Positions 1-8,278 of a stretch of DNA of 8,634 nucleotides are shown one piece after another; the stretch's first letter is position 1, and every line of letters starts with the position of its first letter. The position numbers were made by a program, and so were the translations under genes. A model generated the notes under the pieces. It worked only from the letters and a program-made list of their open reading frames with translations. It was not told the origin of the DNA and ran no database searches. Source of the stretch: a bacterium (GTDB lineage: Bacteria; Actinomycetota; Acidimicrobiia; Acidimicrobiales; Ilumatobacteraceae); the NCBI GenBank assembly GCA_029978815.1, contig JAPOIQ010000033.1, forward strand, positions 1 through 8,634, in the 5' to 3' direction.

Positions 1-237
1 GTTGAGTTGAGCCTGCCTCCATAAGCTTGGGTTAACAGTGTCGGGTTGCTCAGCGTCAAGAACGTAGTCATGCCGGCTTGTGTCCCATGCGACGCCCAGA
101 GGGCCTTCGAGCACACCCGTTGAATGTTGGGCGATTCGACCTCGCCGCGCGCGGTCGAAGTCCGCGTCGTCCATTCCGAGATCTCGAGCGGCGTTCGCGC
201 GTTGCGTATGAGCTGTTGCCGGTTTTGGTGATGTCAT
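1..237 (-). CDS. Alkyl/aryl-sulfatase (metallo-beta-lactamase fold, SdsA/YjcS/BDS1 type), N-terminal part only
   Basis: Only the first 79 codons are present; the gene runs off the left edge. The visible protein starts MTSPKPATAH and ends with a block reading DTVNPSLWRQAQLN, which I recognise as the conserved N-terminal signature of the alkyl-sulfatase family, where it precedes the metallo-beta-lactamase domain. Family members hydrolyse sulfate esters such as dodecyl sulfate to alcohol and sulfate with a binuclear zinc site. The zinc-binding THxHxDH motif would lie outside the window, so catalytic competence cannot be judged. No signal peptide is visible, unlike secreted SdsA1-type enzymes, which suggests a cytoplasmic protein. 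The ATG shares an ATGA with the stop of the upstream ligase, and a strong GAGGAG lies five bases before it, so the two genes are probably one translationally coupled operon. Family assignment is fairly secure; substrate is unknown. Confidence 0.82.
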   Translation of the reverse strand, partial: MTSPKPATAHTQRANAARDLGMDDADFDRARRGRIAQHSTGVLEGPLGVAWDTSRHDYVLDAEQPDTVNPSLWRQAQLN

Positions 238-1670
238 GAGGACTCCTCGAGAGATGCTCGGATCTGAGCTTTCTGTACCTTGCCGAGAGCATTCCGCGGA
301 AGGCGTTCGACGATATGGACATTTCGCAGCCGCTTATGTATTGACAATTGTGCGGCGACGTGGGCGATCACTTCATCGGCGCTCACCGATATTCCATCTG
401 AAGCAACGATCACCGCTTCGATGCGTTGACCCAAATCGTCATCAGCAACCCCAACAACTGCGACTTCGGAAACACCGGGAAGTTCCGCTATCGATGCCTC
501 GACCTCGCCGGCGCCAACTTTGTATCCACCCGATTTGATGATGTCGAGTGAGGTTCGACCGACGATGCGGTGCATTCCGTCCTCGCCAATTACCGCTGAG
601 TCGCCAGTGACGAACCAGCCGTCGGGGGTCGTCGAGTCCGCAGTTGCGTCGGGCCGATTGAGGTAGCCGGCTCCAATTGTTGTGCCGCGCACCTCGAGCG
701 TGCCGATCGACTCTCCATCATGAACGAGTAGGTCTCCGTCGTCGCCCCGAACCCGAGTTTCAACTCCATGTAGTGGAAGGCCGACGTGACCCGGTCGGCG
801 TTCGCCATCAATTCGTGTTGAGAGAGTGATCATTGTTTCGGTCATCCCGTAACGCTCGAGTGGTGTGATCCCCGTGAGCCGTTGAAGGTCATTGAAGACT
901 GAGACCGGCAAGGCTGCACTTCCCGAGACGATCGCTCGGGCGCCTTGTAACGCCTGCGCTGATGCTGTATCGGCAACCACTCTTGACCAGACTGTTGGAA
1001 CGCCAAAGAACAGAGTTGCGCCTTGCGTCATCTTGGCGGCGTACGACTCTGCGGTCGGACGCACCGTGTGGGATACCCGATTGCCGCGCCGAAGTGAGCC
1101 GAGCATCCCAAGGACCAGCCCGTGAACGTGGAACAGCGGAAGGCCATGAACGAGATGGTCCTCCTCGGTCCATTGCCATGCATCGGCGAGCCCATCAAGA
1201 CAGGCTGCGATCGGTGCTGAGGGCATCAACACTCCTTTTGGGGCACCCGTCGTCCCCGAGGTGTACATGATGAGTGCCGCATTGTTGAGATCGGCGTGTT
1301 CTCCGGTTGCCAAAGACCCACCAGAACCACCTACAGCAACAACTGGCAGAGCAACATCATCCCAGGAGTGGTCTCCAAGCATGGCAACTGCCCCGGAGTC
1401 GTTAAGAATGTGATCGCGCTCTGAGCGGCCAGCGTCGTGAGCGATCGGCACGATTGCGACCCCGGCCCGGAGAGCCGCAACAATGCTGATCACGGTGTTC
1501 AGCGAAGGGGTTGCACACACCGCCACAGCTCGGGCACCTCTGATTCGTTCTGCGGTGGCATCGGCGAGTGACAGCAATGATTCGGCCGAAAGAGACTCGT
1601 CTCCGACCGTGACCAACGCTGAATGATCGGACGATCCGGCACGACGAACGAGACCCTCAAGCAACTCCAT
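234..1670 (-). CDS. fadD36: FadD36/MatB-like acyl-CoA synthetase (AMP-forming), probable malonyl- or methylmalonyl-CoA ligase
   Basis: Class I adenylate-forming enzyme: carboxylate + ATP + CoA gives acyl-CoA + AMP + PPi, in the cytoplasm. Numbering from the chosen start (478 aa), visible motifs are the P-loop YTSGTTGAPKG (about 136-146), GLPLFHVHGLVLG, GVPTVWSRV, the A5 motif YGMTE (about 274-278), TGD (about 355-357), the hinge block starting GRTSLDIIKSGGYK and the catalytic lysine in PRNALGK (about 464). The whole reads like mycobacterial FadD36 and Streptomyces MatB. The arginine in GVPTVWSRV (about 230) lies where MatB enzymes are thought to bind the free carboxylate, so a short dicarboxylate substrate is inferred rather than a long-chain fatty acid. 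The frame extends upstream to an ATG at 1736, but those 22 residues are cysteine-rich and unlike the family. The start at 1670 fits known N-termini and leaves a promoter gap, though its ribosome site is weak. It is followed by the sulfatase with an ATGA overlap. Confidence 0.85.
   Translation of the reverse strand: MELLEGLVRRAGSSDHSALVTVGDESLSAESLLSLADATAERIRGARAVAVCATPSLNTVISIVAALRAGVAIVPIAHDAGRSERDHILNDSGAVAMLGDHSWDDVALPVVAVGGSGGSLATGEHADLNNAALIMYTSGTTGAPKGVLMPSAPIAACLDGLADAWQWTEEDHLVHGLPLFHVHGLVLGMLGSLRRGNRVSHTVRPTAESYAAKMTQGATLFFGVPTVWSRVVADTASAQALQGARAIVSGSAALPVSVFNDLQRLTGITPLERYGMTETMITLSTRIDGERRPGHVGLPLHGVETRVRGDDGDLLVHDGESIGTLEVRGTTIGAGYLNRPDATADSTTPDGWFVTGDSAVIGEDGMHRIVGRTSLDIIKSGGYKVGAGEVEASIAELPGVSEVAVVGVADDDLGQRIEAVIVASDGISVSADEVIAHVAAQLSIHKRLRNVHIVERLPRNALGKVQKAQIRASLEESS
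243..248 (-). promoter_or_regulatory. Ribosome binding site of the alkyl-sulfatase gene
   Basis: On the minus strand GAGGAG lies five bases before the ATG at 237. It sits inside the last codons of the upstream ligase gene and fixes the sulfatase start. Confidence 0.75.
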
Positions 1671-1725
1671 ATCGCCATTCTGGCACCGGGCTGCAAGTTG
1701 AAGGCATCTCCACGAGATTGCACAC

Positions 1726-1755
1726 TTGACAGACATGCATATTTCTTTATATCTT
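1726..1755 (+). promoter_or_regulatory. Probable sigma70-type promoter giving a leaderless mRNA for the arsR-metF-metH operon
   Basis: A perfect TTGACA lies at 1726-1731 and TATCTT, which fits the actinobacterial TANNNT -10, lies at 1750-1755, with an 18-base spacer. Transcription starting about seven bases after the -10 would begin at or next to the ATG at 1763. No Shine-Dalgarno sequence precedes that ATG, since the upstream bases are all A, T and C in the repeat. Both facts point to a leaderless transcript, which is common in Actinobacteria. An alternative -10, TATATC at 1748-1753, would give a leader of only a few bases. Confidence 0.6.
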
Positions 1756-1760
1756 TATAT
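1745..1760. repeat. Tandem CTTTATAT repeat, candidate operator
   Basis: Two perfect head-to-tail copies of CTTTATAT (1745-1752 and 1753-1760), with a further CT beginning a third copy. They cover the predicted -10 and transcription start of the methionine operon and end two bases before its first codon. ArsR-family repressors usually bind AT-rich sites overlapping promoters like this, so autoregulation is a reasonable inference. The repeat is direct, not a clean inverted repeat, which is unusual for a dimeric ArsR site. Confidence 0.5.
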
Positions 1761-1762
1761 CT

Positions 1763-2773
1763 ATGTCTAGGACCGAGGGCGCAACAGCAGAGACCCAACT
1801 CCCCCTCGATCTCACCGTTGACGTTCTCAAAGCAATCGGGGAGCCGAGCCGGCTACGCATCACCGCTGTTCTGCAACACGGCGAATGCTCGGTTTCTGAC
1901 CTCTGCGAGATTCTCGGACAGTCACAACCACGAATTTCTCGGCACCTGCGACTTCTCGTCGAGGCCGGCGTCTGCACGCGCCACCGTGAAGGAACATTTG
2001 TCTTCTTTGGACTTCAACGACTCGCAACAGATGACGAACGCTACGCCGAATTGACTCAAGCGATCCTCCTCTCGCTCGACGCATCAGACCCACAACTCGC
2101 GGCAGACCGCGACCGACTCCACGAAGTGCGGAAACGACGTGCCGCCACCGCCCAAGAACACTTTGCCTCGGTGGCAGATGCGTGGGACAGGGAGAGCTCA
2201 CACCACGTTGCTCAGGGAGTGGTCGAAACCGCACTCCTTTCAGCCCTTGATGCCTGCCTGGGCACTTCACATTTTGGCGACATCATCGACATCGGCACCG
2301 GCACAGGCCGGATGATTGAACTACTCGCTCATCGAAGTAACCGCATTGTCGGACTTGACACCAACGCAGCAATGCTCCGTGTCGCCCGCGCCAACCTTGA
2401 TTCGGCCGGCATACATCGAGCCGAACTGCGTCACGCCGACCTCTTTGCCCCGCCGGTACAGCCCGAGCAATTCGATCTCGTGATCGTTCACCAAGTGCTT
2501 CACTACCTCGACGACCCCGACCGAGCGATCCAAGCCATTTCGCGCCTGGCGGCGACCGGGGGGTCTATTGCCATCGTTGACCTCGTAACCCACGACAACG
2601 AAACGCTTCGAACAGAACACGCCCACCGACGTCTTGGCTTTGATGACCAGCAGATCGCCAACTGGTGTCATGCGGCCGGACTTGAAGTCACCCATCACCA
2701 CATTGCGCAAGAACCCAATAGCGGCCTCCTCAACGTTGGAATTTGGCTTGCAAAGAAAGGAATCCGACCGTGA
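1763..2773 (+). CDS. ArsR-family regulator fused to a SAM-dependent methyltransferase domain, probable methionine-cycle (SAM/SAH) regulator
   Basis: Two-domain protein of 336 residues. Residues about 18-85 form an ArsR winged helix (LKAIGEPSRLRI, then a recognition helix around SQPRISRHLRLL at 54-65, and a wing at HREGTFVFFGL). Residues about 130-336 form a class I methyltransferase fold with the SAM loop IDIGTGTGRM (about 176-184), the acidic residue ending strand 2 in GLDTN (D199), and the motif IV-like block FDLVIVHQVLHYL. The metal-binding CVC of classical ArsR is replaced by SVS (43-45), so metal or arsenite sensing is unlikely. Similar fusions occur beside methionine-cycle genes in other bacteria, and the SAH-responsive ArsR-family repressor SahR is the nearest functional precedent. 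It heads the metF-metH operon, overlapping metF by GTGA. I infer that the methyltransferase domain senses SAM or SAH; enzymatic activity is also possible. The ATG at 1763 is the only good start and seems leaderless. Confidence 0.85.
   Translation: MSRTEGATAETQLPLDLTVDVLKAIGEPSRLRITAVLQHGECSVSDLCEILGQSQPRISRHLRLLVEAGVCTRHREGTFVFFGLQRLATDDERYAELTQAILLSLDASDPQLAADRDRLHEVRKRRAATAQEHFASVADAWDRESSHHVAQGVVETALLSALDACLGTSHFGDIIDIGTGTGRMIELLAHRSNRIVGLDTNAAMLRVARANLDSAGIHRAELRHADLFAPPVQPEQFDLVIVHQVLHYLDDPDRAIQAISRLAATGGSIAIVDLVTHDNETLRTEHAHRRLGFDDQQIANWCHAAGLEVTHHHIAQEPNSGLLNVGIWLAKKGIRP
2756..2762 (+). promoter_or_regulatory. Ribosome binding site that decides the metF start
   Basis: AAAGGAA lies seven bases before the GTG at 2770, inside the last codons of the regulator gene. 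It favours GTG 2770 over the in-frame ATG at 2743, which has no comparable site. Confidence 0.65.
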
Positions 2774-3630
2774 AATTCTCATACGAAGTCTTTCCGGCAC
2801 GCACCACAAAAGGGCACGCATCACTCGAGCGTTCAATGCGCGCTCTACAAGAGATCAATCCGACGCTGGTTTCCGTCACCTACGGAGCTGGCGGCGGAGA
2901 GCGAGAGCGCTCATTTGCATCAGTCGAGCTTGCTAACGAACACTCTGGCTGCCCTGTCGCAGCACACCTCACATGCGTCGGCATGTCGATCGCAGAAGTC
3001 AATGCCGTCATCGACCATTACCTCGACCTCGGTATCACTCACATCGTCGCTCTTCGTGGTGATCCCCCAGAGGGAATCGATGCGCCGTATCACCCGCACC
3101 CCGATGGGTTTCAGCGCACCGAAGACCTCGTCGAAGCAATCATTGCTCGGGGTGAACAGCGCGGCTTACGACTCACCGTCTCAGTCTCCGCGTATCCCGA
3201 AAAGCATCCGCAATCTCCATCAACCTCCCACGATGTCGATGTCCTCGCCAGAAAAGTTGCTGCTGGCGCATCTCGAGCGATGACACAAATGTTTTTCGAC
3301 AACTCTGCATTCCTTGCCCTGCGAGATCGGCTCGCAGCTCGACATATTTCAGTCGACCTCATTCCTGGAATCATGCCAATTCATTCCTTCGAGCGAACTC
3401 TCGCGTTCGCTCAACGATGTGGTGCCTCAGTTCCTTCAACTTTGCTCAAACACTTCGCAGGGACCGAGGGCAACCCTGCCGCAGAGCGAGAGCAATCGAT
3501 CTTGTGGACCCGACAGCAAATCGAACACCTCCACTCGAACGGCATTGAGGAGTTCCACCTCTACAGCCTCAACACCTCACAGCTGCTGTGCGAACTTGTA
3601 AGCGTTCTCCGAGGTGCTGAACATGTCTGA
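2770..3630 (+). CDS. metF: Methylenetetrahydrofolate reductase (MTHFR)
   Basis: Reduces 5,10-methylene-THF to 5-methyl-THF, the methyl donor for the MetH encoded next. The protein has 286 residues, close to the usual length for bacterial MetF TIM barrels. Visible conserved points are [14 protein letters not shown] at the N-terminus with the catalytic glutamate at E6 (E28 in E. coli), SVTYGAGG (about 35-42), ALRGDPP with D98 (equivalent to E. coli D120), AYPEKHP (141-147), and TQMFFDN with Q173 (equivalent to Q183). The end reads EEFHLYSLN, the usual closing strand. The GTG start is chosen because the family begins at this point, a good ribosome site precedes it, and it overlaps the regulator stop as GTGA. 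The in-frame ATG at 2743 would add nine residues that do not resemble the family. The end overlaps metH by eight bases. Reductant (NADH, or another donor as in some actinobacteria) cannot be told from sequence. Confidence 0.95.
   Translation: MKFSYEVFPARTTKGHASLERSMRALQEINPTLVSVTYGAGGGERERSFASVELANEHSGCPVAAHLTCVGMSIAEVNAVIDHYLDLGITHIVALRGDPPEGIDAPYHPHPDGFQRTEDLVEAIIARGEQRGLRLTVSVSAYPEKHPQSPSTSHDVDVLARKVAAGASRAMTQMFFDNSAFLALRDRLAARHISVDLIPGIMPIHSFERTLAFAQRCGASVPSTLLKHFAGTEGNPAAEREQSILWTRQQIEHLHSNGIEEFHLYSLNTSQLLCELVSVLRGAEHV
3611..3616 (+). promoter_or_regulatory. Ribosome binding site of metH
   Basis: GAGGTG lies six bases before the ATG at 3623, within the end of metF. It argues against the in-frame GTG at 3614, which would lie inside this site. 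Confidence 0.65.
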
Positions 3631-6600
3631 AACCCGCCAGCGTTTCACCGCTGCGCTTGCCGAACAGATTCTTGTCATCGACGGGGAAATGGGAACCGAA
3701 ATTCAACGTCGCGAACTCGCATCAACCGACTTTCACGGTGAACGATTCACCGACCATTCAATTGACCTCACCGGCAATAACGACATTCTCTCGCTTACAC
3801 GGCCCGACGTCATTGCAGACATCCACCGCAATTACGTCGCCGCTGGGGCACACATCATCTGTACAAACACCTTTAACTCAACTCGCATTGCGCAAGCCGA
3901 TTACGCAACCGAGGAAATAGTACGAGAACTCAACCTGACAGCCGCCCAACTCGCACGATCTGCGGTCGACGAACACCCTGACAATCGAACTCTTTTCGTC
4001 GCCGGGGCTGTGGGCCCTACAAACCAGACACTCTCGATGTCACCTCGAGTCGAAGACCCGGGGTATCGGGCTGTCACCTTCGACGAGATGGTGAGTGCCT
4101 ACGACGAGCAGATTTCAGCACTCGTTGATGGTGGGGTTGATCTCATTCTTCTCGAGACCGTCTTCGACACGCTCAATGCGAAAGCTGCCATCGTTGCCGT
4201 TCGCCGAATTGAACGAGCACGTTCTATCGATCTGCCGCTCATGATTTCTGGAACGGCCAGCGATCGATCGGGCCGAACACTCTCAGGCCAGACAATGAAT
4301 GCATTTTGGGCATCTGTTCGCCATAGCAATCCGGTCTCGATTGGCGTGAACTGCGCGTTCGGAGGCCACGAGATGCGACCGTTTGTTGCAGAACTTTCTA
4401 CGCACGCCGACATTGCCGTTTCGGCGTATCCGAACGCAGGTCTTCCAAATGCTCTGGGCTGTTATGACGAATCGCCAACCGAAACTGCGCATGTTGTGGC
4501 CGAGTATGCAGCGTCTGGCCTCGTCAACATTGTCGGAGGGTGTTGCGGAACCACACCAGAACACATCGCAGAAATTGCCGCTGCCGTCGCACCGCATTCT
4601 CCACGGGTACCACCGGCTCGTACCCCGAATCTTGAACTTGCGGGACTTGAGCGCTTTGAACTGACCGATGACATCCCATTTGTGAATATTGGCGAGCGCA
4701 CCAATGTGTTCGGTTCCCGAAAATTCCTTCGGCTCATTAAAGAGGGCAACTATGAGGAGGCTCTTGACATCGCACGAAGTCAAGTTGCTGCTGGCGCCCA
4801 AGCAATCGATATCAACATGGACGAGGGTCTCCTCGACGCCGCTCACGAAATGACCACGTTTTTGCGATTATTGACAGCCGAACCCGACATCGCTCGCGTT
4901 CCAGTGGTCGTTGACTCATCACGTTTCGACGTCATCGAGAAAGCCCTCGGCTGCCTCCAGGGCAAATCTGTCGTGAATTCGATTTCCCTCAAAGAAGGCG
5001 AAGAAGAATTCATCCGACATGCGCAGATCTGTCAGGACTACGGCGCCGCAGTGATCGTCATGGCCTTCGATGAACACGGCCAAGCGGACACGCTTTCTCG
5101 CAGGATCGAAATCTGCACACGTGCGTATGAGATTCTCACCAACACCGTCGGAATGTCTCCCGAGGACATCATCTTCGATCCAAATATTTTTGCGCTCGCA
5201 ACTGGAATCGAAGAGCACAACACCTACGGAGTCGATTTCATCGCTGCAACAAGGGAACTCAAGAGCCGCTTTCCAGCAACAAACATCTCAGGTGGCGTCT
5301 CCAATCTCTCATTCTCGTTTCGAGGAAATGACACCGTCAGAGAAGCGATGCACTCGGTATTCCTCGTGCACGCCATCGAGGCTGGAATGCGGATCGGAAT
5401 CGTAAACCCAGCGCAATTGGCCATCCACGACGAGCTTGACCCCGAACTTCGTGATCTTTGTGTCGATGTGGTCCTCAACACTCGACCAGATGCGACCGAT
5501 CAACTTCTCGAAGCTGCGACACGCTTTTCTGGAAGGAACGAATCAGATACCACAAGTACCAACTCACAGTGGCGATCACTACCGTTCGATGAGCGCATCA
5601 CCCATTCACTTGTCACTGGCACCACAGAATTTATCGATTCCGATGTTGAAGAGGCTCGGGCCCAACTTGGCACTGCGGTAAATGTCATAGAAGGGCCACT
5701 CATGGCCGGCATGAATCGTGTCGGTGAACTTTTTGGCGCAGGAAGGATGTTTCTCCCTCAGGTCGTGAAATCAGCCCGAGTCATGAAACAAGCCGTCAAT
5801 TACCTCACGCCCTTCATCGAAGCCGAACGCGCAGCAAACCCAGACGGCAGCACCCCGACATCAGCCGGAACGGTATTACTTGCAACCGTTGCTGGGGATG
5901 TCCACGACATCGGCAAAAACATCGTTGGAGTGGTTTTGGGATGCGCCGACTACACGGTGATCGATCTTGGAGTGATGGTTCCAACCCAACAGATTTGCGA
6001 TGCCGCAATTGAACACAACGTCGACATCATCGGTCTCTCCGGGTTGATTACCCCGTCACTCGACCACATGGTGAATGTCGCAAGCGAATTAGACCGAATT
6101 GGAATCACCACGCCCCTGCTGATTGGAGGAGCCACCACGAGCCGACTGCACACCGCATTGCGCATCACCCCATCCCGACAAAACGGTCCGGTGGTACATG
6201 TTGCCGATGCGAGCCGAGCGTCCGGTGTGATCTCACAGCTACTTTCCCCAGACAAGCGCGCTGGATTCCTTCGTGAAATTGAAGCCGACTACGACCGCGT
6301 CACCGAGAACTACCACCTTGCGGAACAACGGCGTGAACGGCCTAACCTCGCTCAAGCTCGTGAAGATCGAGCAACATTCGAATTCTCCCCCTCAACAGTT
6401 CATGCACCGTCGTTCACCGGAACAAGAACGATTCCGCTCGATGTCGCAACGCTTCGTCCCCTCATCGACTGGTCACCATTTTTCTCAACCTGGGGATTGC
6501 GAGGAGGCTACCCAGCAGTACTGCAGGACGAAGCCTCCGCAGAGGCAGCAAACGACCTCTTCAACGACGCACAGCAAATGCTCGACACCATCATCGCTAA

Positions 6601-7330
6601 AGATTGGCTCTCGCCAGTTGGGGTCATCGGATTCTGGCGCGCAGAGTCTGACGGCGATGACATTGCAGTGCTCAACGACGACGGCACTCCAAGAGCAACG
6701 TTGCACGGTCTTCGGCAACAACGACAGGCCTCGACCATTCGCGAACAGTCAAGCCTTTGCCTTTCAGACTTCATTGCTCCCGCCGGTTCTGCCGAACGCG
6801 ATCACATCGGTGCCTTTGCTGTCACCGTTGGTGACGGTGAATATGAGCGAGCACATGCGTTCGAATCTGCCGGGGATGATTATTCATCAATCATGCTGAA
6901 AGCCCTCGCCGATCGGCTCGCTGAAGCTGCAGCCGAGTACCTGCATTGGCTTGTCCGAACCGAGCACTGGGGCTACTCCCCCGATGAACCATGCGATCCA
7001 GTAGCGCTCATCTCAGAGCAATTCAGAGGCATACGACCTGCACCTGGATACCCCGCTCAGCCAGACCATTCCGAGAAGTCGACAATCTTCGAGTTACTTA
7101 ACGCCGAGGCCGCCATCGGGCTTCGCCTCACCGAATCGTGGGCGATGTACCCGGGCTCTTCGGTGAGCGGACTGTACTTTGCACATCCGGAGGCGACGTA
7201 TTTCGGGGTGGGACGGGTCACCGCCGATCAGGTTTCTGATTACGCCGGTCGCAAAGGTTTGAGCATCGAGGAAACCGAACAGCGTCTCGCTCCGATACTC
7301 GCGTACGAGCCGGAACGCAGTTACTCCTGA
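3623..7330 (+). CDS. metH: Cobalamin-dependent methionine synthase, full four-module enzyme
   Basis: Transfers the methyl group of 5-methyl-THF through cob(I)alamin to homocysteine, giving methionine and THF. The 1235 residues (E. coli has 1227) carry every module in the standard order. The homocysteine barrel (about 1-330) has zinc ligands C244 in GVNCAFG and C307/C308 in [11 protein letters not shown]. The pterin barrel (about 350-620) starts at NIGERTN (355). A helical cap (about 640-735) is followed by the B12-binding domain with D759-x-H761-x-x-G764 in GDVHDIGKN, where H761 is the lower cobalt ligand, and with GLSGLITPS. The C-terminal AdoMet reactivation domain (about 900-1235) has [17 protein letters not shown] (1138-1144, the AdoMet-binding block with Y1143) and [13 protein letters not shown]. 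Because that domain is intact, the enzyme should not need a separate reactivase such as RamA. The gene overlaps metF by eight bases and its stop overlaps the convergent panB by ten. There is no room for a cobalamin riboswitch directly before it. Confidence 0.98.
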   Translation: MSETRQRFTAALAEQILVIDGEMGTEIQRRELASTDFHGERFTDHSIDLTGNNDILSLTRPDVIADIHRNYVAAGAHIICTNTFNSTRIAQADYATEEIVRELNLTAAQLARSAVDEHPDNRTLFVAGAVGPTNQTLSMSPRVEDPGYRAVTFDEMVSAYDEQISALVDGGVDLILLETVFDTLNAKAAIVAVRRIERARSIDLPLMISGTASDRSGRTLSGQTMNAFWASVRHSNPVSIGVNCAFGGHEMRPFVAELSTHADIAVSAYPNAGLPNALGCYDESPTETAHVVAEYAASGLVNIVGGCCGTTPEHIAEIAAAVAPHSPRVPPARTPNLELAGLERFELTDDIPFVNIGERTNVFGSRKFLRLIKEGNYEEALDIARSQVAAGAQAIDINMDEGLLDAAHEMTTFLRLLTAEPDIARVPVVVDSSRFDVIEKALGCLQGKSVVNSISLKEGEEEFIRHAQICQDYGAAVIVMAFDEHGQADTLSRRIEICTRAYEILTNTVGMSPEDIIFDPNIFALATGIEEHNTYGVDFIAATRELKSRFPATNISGGVSNLSFSFRGNDTVREAMHSVFLVHAIEAGMRIGIVNPAQLAIHDELDPELRDLCVDVVLNTRPDATDQLLEAATRFSGRNESDTTSTNSQWRSLPFDERITHSLVTGTTEFIDSDVEEARAQLGTAVNVIEGPLMAGMNRVGELFGAGRMFLPQVVKSARVMKQAVNYLTPFIEAERAANPDGSTPTSAGTVLLATVAGDVHDIGKNIVGVVLGCADYTVIDLGVMVPTQQICDAAIEHNVDIIGLSGLITPSLDHMVNVASELDRIGITTPLLIGGATTSRLHTALRITPSRQNGPVVHVADASRASGVISQLLSPDKRAGFLREIEADYDRVTENYHLAEQRRERPNLAQAREDRATFEFSPSTVHAPSFTGTRTIPLDVATLRPLIDWSPFFSTWGLRGGYPAVLQDEASAEAANDLFNDAQQMLDTIIAKDWLSPVGVIGFWRAESDGDDIAVLNDDGTPRATLHGLRQQRQASTIREQSSLCLSDFIAPAGSAERDHIGAFAVTVGDGEYERAHAFESAGDDYSSIMLKALADRLAEAAAEYLHWLVRTEHWGYSPDEPCDPVALISEQFRGIRPAPGYPAQPDHSEKSTIFELLNAEAAIGLRLTESWAMYPGSSVSGLYFAHPEATYFGVGRVTADQVSDYAGRKGLSIEETEQRLAPILAYEPERSYS

Positions 7331-8187
7331 TATTCGTGCTCGGCTGCTGGATACTCACCAGATGAGACATCAGCACAGAACTGCTCAGCAGCCTCGCGAA
7401 GAATGCCTGCAAGATTCGCATACTGCTTCACGAAACGTGGAATACGACCGGTTGTCAAACCGGCCCAATCAGTCCAAACGAGAAGTTGGCCATCGCAGTG
7501 AGGGCCAGCACCGACACTGATCGTCGGAATTGACAATGATTCGGTCACTCGTCGAGCGACAGTCGACGGCACCATCTCAAGAACAACTGCGAACGCTCCT
7601 GCCGCTTCGACTGCTTTTGCGTCAAGAAGTAGCTGCTCTGCCCCATCGCCACGTCCTTGAATGAGATGCCCACCAAGGCCATGCTCACTCTGAGGCGTGA
7701 AACCAATATGCGCCATGACAGGGATACCCGCTGTCACGATCTTGCTGATCTGTTCAGCCGACCGCACACCGCCCTCAAGTTTCACCGCGTGGGCTTCAGT
7801 TTCTTTCATGAAACGAATTGCCGTGCGAAGCGCCTCATCGGGCCCCAATTCGTACGAGCCGAAGGGAAGGTCCGCGATGACCAAGGCACGCTTCGCGGCT
7901 CGCGCCACTGCACGAGTCAGAGGAATGAGCGCATCGACAGTGACCGGAAGGGTGGTGTCATAACCAAAAACCGTGTTTCCTGCAGAGTCACCTACGAGCA
8001 GAAAGTCGACGCCAGCCTCATCAAAAATTTGTGCGGTGAGAACGTCATAACTCGTGAGCCCCGTAATGCGAATTCCCTGCTCTTTCGCACGACCAAAATG
8101 GCGGATCCGAACACGCTTGGGCGCATCGGGATTCTCAACACCGCCGTAAGGGCGCTCAGTTTCGTCAATGGAGTCGTTTTCGGCCAC
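7321..8187 (-). CDS. panB: 3-methyl-2-oxobutanoate hydroxymethyltransferase (ketopantoate hydroxymethyltransferase)
   Basis: First committed step of pantothenate and CoA synthesis: 5,10-methylene-THF + 2-oxoisovalerate gives 2-dehydropantoate + THF, in the cytoplasm. The 288-residue protein has the metal-binding aspartates D67 in LLVGDSAGN and D106 in ADLPFGSYE, the KLEGG block (K136, E138), [10 protein letters not shown], the catalytic glutamate E204 in LEMVPS, and [10 protein letters not shown] short N-terminal extension with PYGG before the conserved RIRHF resembles mycobacterial PanB. The start is GTG at 8187, since no in-frame ATG lies nearby. An AGGG about 14 bases upstream is a distant ribosome site, so initiation is not certain. 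No panC or panD is adjacent. The last ten bases overlap the end of metH on the opposite strand. It shares the methylene-THF pool with MetF, the only clear functional link to its neighbours. Confidence 0.97.
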   Translation of the reverse strand: MAENDSIDETERPYGGVENPDAPKRVRIRHFGRAKEQGIRITGLTSYDVLTAQIFDEAGVDFLLVGDSAGNTVFGYDTTLPVTVDALIPLTRAVARAAKRALVIADLPFGSYELGPDEALRTAIRFMKETEAHAVKLEGGVRSAEQISKIVTAGIPVMAHIGFTPQSEHGLGGHLIQGRGDGAEQLLLDAKAVEAAGAFAVVLEMVPSTVARRVTESLSIPTISVGAGPHCDGQLLVWTDWAGLTTGRIPRFVKQYANLAGILREAAEQFCADVSSGEYPAAEHEYQE

Positions 8188-8278
8188 GGCGACACGCTAT
8201 CCCTGCGGAACGAACTCATAACACGACCTCATCACTTCGCATCATTGCGATATGCCTCACGGGGTGCGAGGATGAAGT
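8188..8278. promoter_or_regulatory. Divergent intergenic region between panB and the YeeE-like gene
   Basis: This 91-base gap must hold the promoters for both outward-facing genes. I see no convincing -35/-10 pair. GATATG near 8249-8254 on the plus strand and TTATGA on the minus strand are weak -10 candidates. No hairpin, repeat or copy of the CTTTATAT motif found at 1745-1760 is visible. Confidence 0.35.
8268..8272 (+). promoter_or_regulatory. Ribosome binding site of the YeeE-like gene
   Basis: GAGGA with a six-base spacer to the ATG at 8279. It is a good Shine-Dalgarno match and supports that start. Confidence 0.65.

Larger units (their letters stand above)
1671..1762. promoter_or_regulatory. 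Divergent promoter region between the ligase and the methionine operon
   Basis: This is the only gap between the minus-strand ligase/sulfatase pair and the plus-strand arsR-metF-metH operon. Its right end is strikingly AT-rich (about 1739-1764) compared with the flanking genes. It carries a clear plus-strand promoter and a tandem 8-base repeat. On the minus strand each repeat copy reads ATATAAAG and so contains a TATAAA -10-like hexamer, with a possible TTGCGC -35 at 1784-1779 inside the regulator gene at a long 19-base spacing. That minus-strand promoter is only a suggestion. If the ligase starts at 1736 instead of 1670, the gap shrinks to 26 bases. Confidence 0.6.

Noticed and set aside
1671..1762. 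SAM, SAH or cobalamin riboswitch before the methionine operon
   Set aside because: The predicted transcript is leaderless and the gap is only 92 bases, AT-rich at the end, with no conserved riboswitch core or terminator stem visible.
1763..2020. Arsenite or metal resistance function suggested by the ArsR domain
   Set aside because: The CVC metal ligands are replaced by SVS, no arsenic genes are nearby, and the methyltransferase fusion with metF-metH context points to methionine metabolism.
2743..2769. In-frame ATG at 2743 as the metF start
   Set aside because: It adds nine residues unlike MetF, lacks a ribosome site, and would overlap the regulator by about 30 bases. GTG 2770 has AAAGGAA at good spacing and matches the family N-terminus.
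1860..2836. Long open frames antisense to the regulator (1860-2270 and 2321-2836)
   Set aside because: They are Arg/Val-rich or unstructured-looking translations with no recognisable motif, opposite a gene with clear domains. They are shadows of its codon pattern.
3614..3622. GTG at 3614 as the metH start
   Set aside because: It lies inside the GAGGTG that serves the ATG at 3623 and has no ribosome site of its own.
6273..6899. A 208-codon frame inside metH on the same strand
   Set aside because: It is low-complexity and Gln/Ser/Thr-rich, as expected for an alternate frame of metH, and has no family resemblance.
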